From Austropuccinia psidii (lineage: Eukaryota; Basidiomycota; Pucciniomycetes; Pucciniales; Sphaerophragmiaceae): a stretch of DNA of 64,000 nucleotides. Shown piece after piece: positions 59,271 to 64,000 of the stretch. The position numbers and the translations under genes are program-made. Position 1 is the stretch's first letter, and each line of letters begins with the position of its first letter. The notes beneath the pieces were generated by a model that was given only the letters and a program-made list of their open reading frames with translations, was not told where the DNA came from and searched no databases. Location: NCBI GenBank assembly GCA_023105745.1, contig JALGQZ010000019.1:868001-932000 (forward strand), read 5' to 3'.

Positions 59271-59307
<37 letters not shown>

Positions 59308-59339
59308 AAATTCTAAATTTTTTTATAATCAAAAATTTA

Positions 59340-59375
<36 letters not shown>

Positions 59376-59683
59376 GTTATCAAATCTCTTTTAATTAAAT
59401 TTATTTAAAATTTTATAAAATCTAAAATATTAAATTATAAAATTTAAATCTTATAAAAAAAAAAAAAACCTATAGAATTTTAATGTAAGATTTAATTAGG
59501 TTTGATAAACTTTATAATATTATTATTATTTACCTAAAACAATGAAATAAAAAATAAAATATAAAAAAATATTAAAAAAAAAAAAAAAAAAAATAATCTT
59601 AAATATTCTTTATTTTAAATTTTTTTTCTAAAAAAAAAAAAAAATTATTTATTTAACTTTTTTTTGTTTTGTTTTTGTTTTTG

Positions 59684-59714
<31 letters not shown>

Positions 59715-60180
59715 TCTTTAAAGGTAAGAAAACAAAAAAAAAAAAAAAGATTAATTACTATATAGTAATTAATTCAAATTTCAAATGTAAAAAAAAAATG
59801 ATTTATTTTTTTATTTAATAGAAAAAAAAAAAAATAAAAATAAAATGATTTTTTTAATTTTTAATTTTTAATTTTTAATTTTTAATTTTATTATATTATA
59901 TTTTTATTTTATTTGATTTTAATTTTAATTTTTATTTTATTATATTTTCATTTTTTCATTTTATCTTCCATTTTCTTTTTATTTCTATTCTATTTGTAAT
60001 TTATTCTTATTTTTATTTTTCTTTGTTTTTGATTTTATTATTTTATTTTTTATTTTCATTCTTCTTTTATTTTACTTTTATTTTCAATTCTTGATTTTTA
60101 TTTTTAATGCTTGATTTTTTTTCATATTGATTTTTAATTTTTTTTTACATTTTTTTTGACTCCAATTTAATTTAGTTTTG
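58731..60180. repeat. Extreme AT low-complexity region with long homopolymers
   Basis: Nearly only A and T. A34 at 59272-59305 bordered by TTTTTCC and GGAAA; T33 at 59342-59374; further runs of 13-22 at 59574-59593, 59630-59644 and 59680-59704. TTTTTAA units are repeated four to five times at 59848-59888; 59890-60130 is a T-rich, A-poor strand. No gene. Confidence 0.75.
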
Positions 60181-61232
60181 TTCAAGTTAAATTATCATGA
60201 TTATCTCTTTTTTTTAGTTATGTTTTGTTGAATCTTGATATTATTCCATTTAATTATTCACTCCTGTATATTTGTGTTTTATTGATTACTTTTATAGTTA
60301 TGTGGCATATATTGTATCATGCTTGATGGATTAGTTTTGAAATAAACAAAGATTATGTCTGTTTTGCTTACATTGAATGGCTTTGTGTCATGGCTTTAAG
60401 CAGCTCTGAGACAAATCATGTGGATAAAAGAAGTATGGGTTTACATTGTGGCTTTTTAAAGGTAATAAGCTGTTCCAACCTATGTCAAATGGGGTCCACC
60501 AAGACATACAGTTTAAGACAGTTTTTACAGTAATTTTTAAATTTCTTTCAAAAGTTGTTTTGAACAAAAATTTCAAGAATTGATTACTATTGTTAATGGT
60601 TCCTTGAATCAAATTAATGATTCTTACTTTTAAAAATAGTTGAATTATTTTGAAGATGGAAATAAAATCAAATTTAGGTTTTGATAATTTAAAGAAATCC
60701 CTAGTTGAATGTGAGCAATCTAATTAGTATGAGCATAAAGATTAGGGATAAATTTATCTGTGGCAGAGTAACTGGTCTAGTCAAAATTTCTAGTAGGATA
60801 CAAGTTTGAATTTGTATTGAGATTATAGTTGATTTATGAGTGAGAAAAAAAATGATTTGAGTGAATTTTATGTAAAGATTGGGACATAGTTGAAATGATT
60901 TGACTAAATGAGAATGTAAGAGAGATTAGATTTCAATTTAAAATACAGTGGGGGGGGAAGGATATTGCAAGGTTGCCAAAATATGTTAAATTTATGAAAT
61001 AATTGGAATTGACTGATTAAATTCTGATGAATTGGCTTGATACTATTTATGATTTAAATTTGAATATGTTACATACAATGTTGACTATAAAAAAATAATA
61101 CTAGAATACAAAGTAAAATAGTGATTTGAGCTTTTTTTAAAAATATAAATTCATGATTTGAATAATTTTTTTTTGAGAGTATGAGTTTTGAAAGTGAAAA
61201 GATGAGTGAGATTGATGTAGTTTTTTTTGTTT
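60181..61232. other. 3' flank of the SVP26 gene
   Basis: About 1 kb between low-complexity DNA and the stop codon of the host gene. Composition is closer to ordinary intergenic DNA. A G8 run lies at 60951-60958. No coding feature recognised; it must contain the polyadenylation site of the gene to its right. Confidence 0.5.
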
Positions 61233-62534
61233 TTAAGATTTGATTGGAGTAGAAAAGAATTTTTGAAATTCTAATGAAGGAGTATAATTTGATTCTAAGA
61301 GATGATCTGAGAATGAGTTTGAAGGGTGATTAAAAGAAGAAGTTGAAGAAGATCTTTGAAGGGAGTTTGGAAGGGTTTGATATAGAGGAGAAGGGGGTGA
61401 ATTGAAGCAATTTGAGAAAGTACGACGAGGGGATATAGTATGATTATGGTGATGATTAGAAAGAGGACTACCAGGGCTTAAACGATGAGCGCTTGCTGAA
61501 GTACCTGAAGGAGTTGAAGGGGGTGATGAGTTTATGATGACGATAGGAGATTGAGGGATTGATTTAAAGTTTGATGAGGAAGGAATAGGAAGATTTTGAA
61601 TTTCTAAGTTGAAAACTTGATGATTTGAATTTGATGAATATTTCCCCAAGAATTTAAAGAATGATTTCAAGTAAGAATTTTTTAGATGAGGATGATGATG
61701 ATTGATGAAATCTAAATGATTTGAAGATTCTTGTTTTTCTGTTAAGGAAGTTGAAGATGGTAATACGTTATCGTTTGCGCTTAAGCTTAAGAAGATGAAG
61801 AGAGGAGTTAACCAAACGCATAAGGTGAACTTTTCAATCCGATTAAAAGAAGAGAAAGATTAGTAAATTTTCAAGTGATTAATTTTGAATAAAAGATTGA
61901 AATGATTTGAATAAGACTTACAAAGCTAATGATATCAAAGAATGAAAGAATTTTTGTTTGATGATTTAAATGATTTAAATGAATTTGAAGAAATTGATTA
62001 TTAAAACGATTTAAAAAGTAAAAGAACCAATTAAAATGATTTAATAAGATGAAAGCGCAAGTTGATAAGAATTTGAAAGATTTTAATGAGATCGAAGGCC
62101 AATTTTGATCCAAGTTATTAAGATAAATTAAATGTGATAAGATTCCTAATGAGATTAAATTTAAAGGTAATTGATCTGTGAAATAAATTATTAAATGAAT
62201 TAAGATGATTAACTAGAAGATTGCAATGATAAAAATGTGAGAGATTAGTTGATGAGATTAAGATTTTTTGTAAGATTATGATAGAAATGTAGAAAGAAAT
62301 CACAAACTTGAATGATTTGTTTTGCTAATCTTTTTGAAAGATTTGAGTTATCTTCTATTAATTCAGTTAAATAAAGTAATCCACTGGCTAAGGAACCGAA
62401 AAGATTTGGAAGAAGATGATGATTAGAATGATTCAAGATCAAGATCAAGATCAAAGTGACTCACAAAGACAAATTAATCCGAAACTGATGACTAGAAAAC
62501 TGAAAACGAATGTTAAAAGATGTAAGATGACCAT
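61233..62534 (-). CDS. SVP26: SVP26/TEX261-family ER-Golgi membrane cargo receptor, four exons
   Basis: Exons: 62534-62465, 62387-62308, 62212-61922 and 61829-61233; introns of 77, 95 and 92 nt with GTGAGT..TTAG, GTTTGT..CTAG and GTAAGT..AAAG borders. The join is in frame throughout and gives 345 residues. Recognised from SSGLLYLTELIEDNSNLSKR (residues ~24-43; the family has GLYYLAELIEE here), then LLNHFNWFFYF, and SFFTLCVWLTPLFIFLSLSA..NVLP (~146-171; family [22 protein letters not shown]). Four to five hydrophobic segments lie in residues 1-165. Known: yeast Svp26 sits in the early secretory pathway and helps load mannosyltransferases into COPII vesicles. Odd: a 170-residue Ser/Pro/Asn/His-rich tail, so it is longer than yeast (228) or human (196) proteins, and an Asn/Leu-rich insertion near 117-137. 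Apparently intact, it is the only host gene I can defend here. Confidence 0.88.
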
Positions 62535-62900
62535 AATTTTGATGAATTTGGATAAATTTGGATAAATTTGGATAAATTGAAATAAATTTTTGGATAAATT
62601 TTTGAAATTTTTGAATTTTTGAATTTAAGGAGCATAGAAAATTAAAAATTTATAAAGGAGTTGTAATTTCAAATTTCAAATTTTTGACTAAATTAGTTTT
62701 AAAACTCAGACAAAAAAATTCTCAGACTAAAAAAAACTCAGACGAAAAAACTCAGACAAAAAAACTCCGACTCGTTTCAAATTTAGAAATTAAAAATTAA
62801 AAATTAAAAATTATTGACGCGAAAATCAAAAATCAACTTTGGAGCGCTTGGAAAATTTGCACGTAATTTTCACGTCAGCAGGGGCTCCGTTATTGCAATA
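62535..62900 (-). promoter_or_regulatory. SVP26 upstream region with two short tandem repeats
   Basis: Next to the start codon TTTGGATAAA is repeated three times (62548-62578). Further out, CTCAGACAAAAAAA-type units occur five times (62704-62772). At about 62860-62890 is a GC-richer block with CACGTAATTTTCACGTCAGC (two CACGT cores), a possible bZIP or bHLH target. Promoter role is inferred from position. Confidence 0.45.
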
Positions 62901-62949
62901 ATATCAAGGTGGGTCATAAAGTCAATAATTCATTATCAAAAAGAATAGC

Positions 62950-63712
62950 TTGTTTGGCCAGATAATTTGAGAAGGCAGAAGATGTCACAGTTTATGCGGC
63001 AAGAAGGTTTTGAAGGGTGTATAGGCTTTGTTGGGGGAACATTTCCAATTTATCAAAGCCATCTTGGCAGGGCAAAGTGTACTTTGATAGCAAAAAGTGT
63101 TATTCAATTAATGCTCAAATAATATGTGATGGTGATAAAAATATCACAGATGGGATTGCTGGCTGGCCTGGATCTTGTGCTGATGCAATGGTCTACAAGG
63201 AGATGGGACTTTTCAAAAATCCACATCTTTTTTTGATAAAGGTAAGGAATGTGTCTTTCCAATTCAAATATTTAAACTAACATGTTTGTCCTAAACAGGC
63301 CAATACTTATTGGCAGATTGGGTGTACCCCCTTACTGAAATGCTCATGCCTTCATTCAAAGTGCCAACCAATACAGAATTTAATTTTTGCTTGGCAAGGT
63401 CACACATACAAAATGAACATGTGGTTGGTATTCTCAAAGGTAGATGGGTGTCTGAGAGAAATGAGGTTGAAATCAAATGACAAGGATGATATAACAAGCT
63501 ATGTTGATTGGATAAAGGCATGCTGTATTCTACACAACATGCTTTCTCATATAAGAGACTTGTGGGATGCTCTGAGTGAAGAAGAGAAAGATAGATTACC
63601 TGTGCAACTAGCAATTGACAAGCCAACTCCCACAGCAGCAGAATTTTGTAATCAAGTCAAGAACAGATGTGTATTCCACAATTATTCTATTGGAACTCTT
63701 CCAGTTGCTTGA
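62950..63712 (+). pseudogene. PIF/Harbinger transposase (DDE) pseudogene with one intron
   Basis: Reads GFEGCIGFVGGTFPIYQ, then after a frameshift near 63063 SKPSWQGKVYFDSKKCYSIN, NITDGIAGWPGSCADAMVYK (second catalytic Asp), DKGQYLLAD across an intron at 63242-63298 (GTAAGG..CTAAC..ACAG), YPLTEMLMPSFKVP, and ARSHIQNEHVVGILKGRW, the context of the catalytic Glu. The C-terminal part is DWIKACCILHNML. The first catalytic Asp, expected in FVDGT, is Gly (FVGGT). A one-T deletion at about 63230 breaks the frame before the intron. C-terminal frame 63413-63712 is open. Dead, but recent enough to read. N-terminus not found. Confidence 0.87.
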
Positions 63713-63802
63713 ATGATTTATTATTGAATTTTCCAATTATGAATAAGTTGAATATAAAATAAACCTAATTACACAGAATTTTAAAGGAGAAATTAAAACA
63801 AT

Positions 63803-64000
63803 TCAAGACTTGGAAATAAGTTCCAAGTATTTATGTATCTCTTTTGGAGTCATGCCCTGCTTATACAATTCAGTTATTGCTTCTAATCTTTCCACTCTTC
63901 TAGACATTTCAATTTCATCATCATCTTTTTTTTTTTGCTCCATTTCCTCTCTTTTCAGCTCAAATTCTAACTTTGTACAATTCAATGATTCTTCAAGTGC
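63803..64000 (-). CDS. Harbinger accessory ORF (Myb/SANT-type partner), C-terminal part, runs off the window
   Basis: Stop codon at 63805-63803; the open frame continues past the right edge. Visible are a charged coiled coil (KLEFELKREEMEQKKKDD) and the tail LYKQGMTPKEIHKYLE. Known: PIF/Harbinger elements carry a second gene whose product has an N-terminal Myb/SANT-like DNA-binding domain and a coiled C-terminus, and helps the transposase enter the nucleus. The convergent position, 90 bp from the transposase stop, supports this. The DNA-binding domain lies outside the window. Confidence 0.65.
   Translation of the reverse strand, partial: ALEESLNCTKLEFELKREEMEQKKKDDDEIEMSRRVERLEAITELYKQGMTPKEIHKYLELISKS

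Noticed and set aside
60388..60612. 74-codon minus-strand frame downstream of SVP26
   Set aside because: No family motif and no splice-site link to the gene; treated as 3' flank.
61871..62454. Separate small proteins at 61871-62113, 62118-62303 and 62245-62454 (minus)
   Set aside because: They are pieces of the spliced SVP26 gene read into introns or in the wrong frame.

Overview
The window is strongly AT-rich eukaryotic DNA. Almost all of it is transposable elements (TEs) and their decay products, with one clear single-copy-type host gene near the right end. The wording of the Gag-Pol fragments, and a plus-strand family around 'CFQHYNPRS', match what I remember of predicted proteins from the myrtle-rust fungus Austropuccinia psidii (Pucciniales, Basidiomycota). 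A rust-fungus chromosome is therefore my best guess. It rests on memory plus short introns and TE content, not on a search.

Layout. 6-1415: a non-autonomous PIF/Harbinger-like element with 24-bp terminal inverted repeats and a TAA target duplication, filled with a palindromic ATGCCATTTATGGCAT-type satellite. It is inserted in the end of an LTR (1416-1657). 4926-6827: a complete solo LTR with a perfect 5-bp duplication (GTAAA). 13850-16723: a fossil hAT transposon with 8-bp duplications (TTAGTATG), inverted ends and a three-intron transposase pseudogene. 16.7-26.5 kb: no recognisable gene, but a cluster of strong stem-loops at 24.6-24.9 kb.

26.5-54.5 kb: a nested stack of minus-strand Ty3/Gypsy chromodomain retrotransposons. 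Element B1 (26577-35642) sits inside the related element B2 (26.5 kb remnant plus 35643-38080). B2 is cut by element A (about 38.1-45.35 kb), which carries an extra gene on the opposite strand (39877-41001). A is cut by element C (45349 to at least 54481), the best preserved. Three of the reverse transcriptases have a changed catalytic box (A: YLDN, B1: YIYD, C: CIDD), so the stack looks dead.

56.3-57.4 kb: a decayed plus-strand gene that I read as a Tet/JBP-like 2-oxoglutarate/Fe(II) oxygenase. 57.4-60.2 kb: extreme AT low complexity with A34 and T33 tracts. 61233-62534 (minus): a four-exon gene for the SVP26/TEX261 family of ER-Golgi membrane cargo receptors, intact and in frame across three short introns. 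62.9 kb to the end: a PIF/Harbinger transposase pseudogene, convergent with the partial accessory ORF of the same superfamily. This could be a relative of the machinery that moved the element at the left edge.
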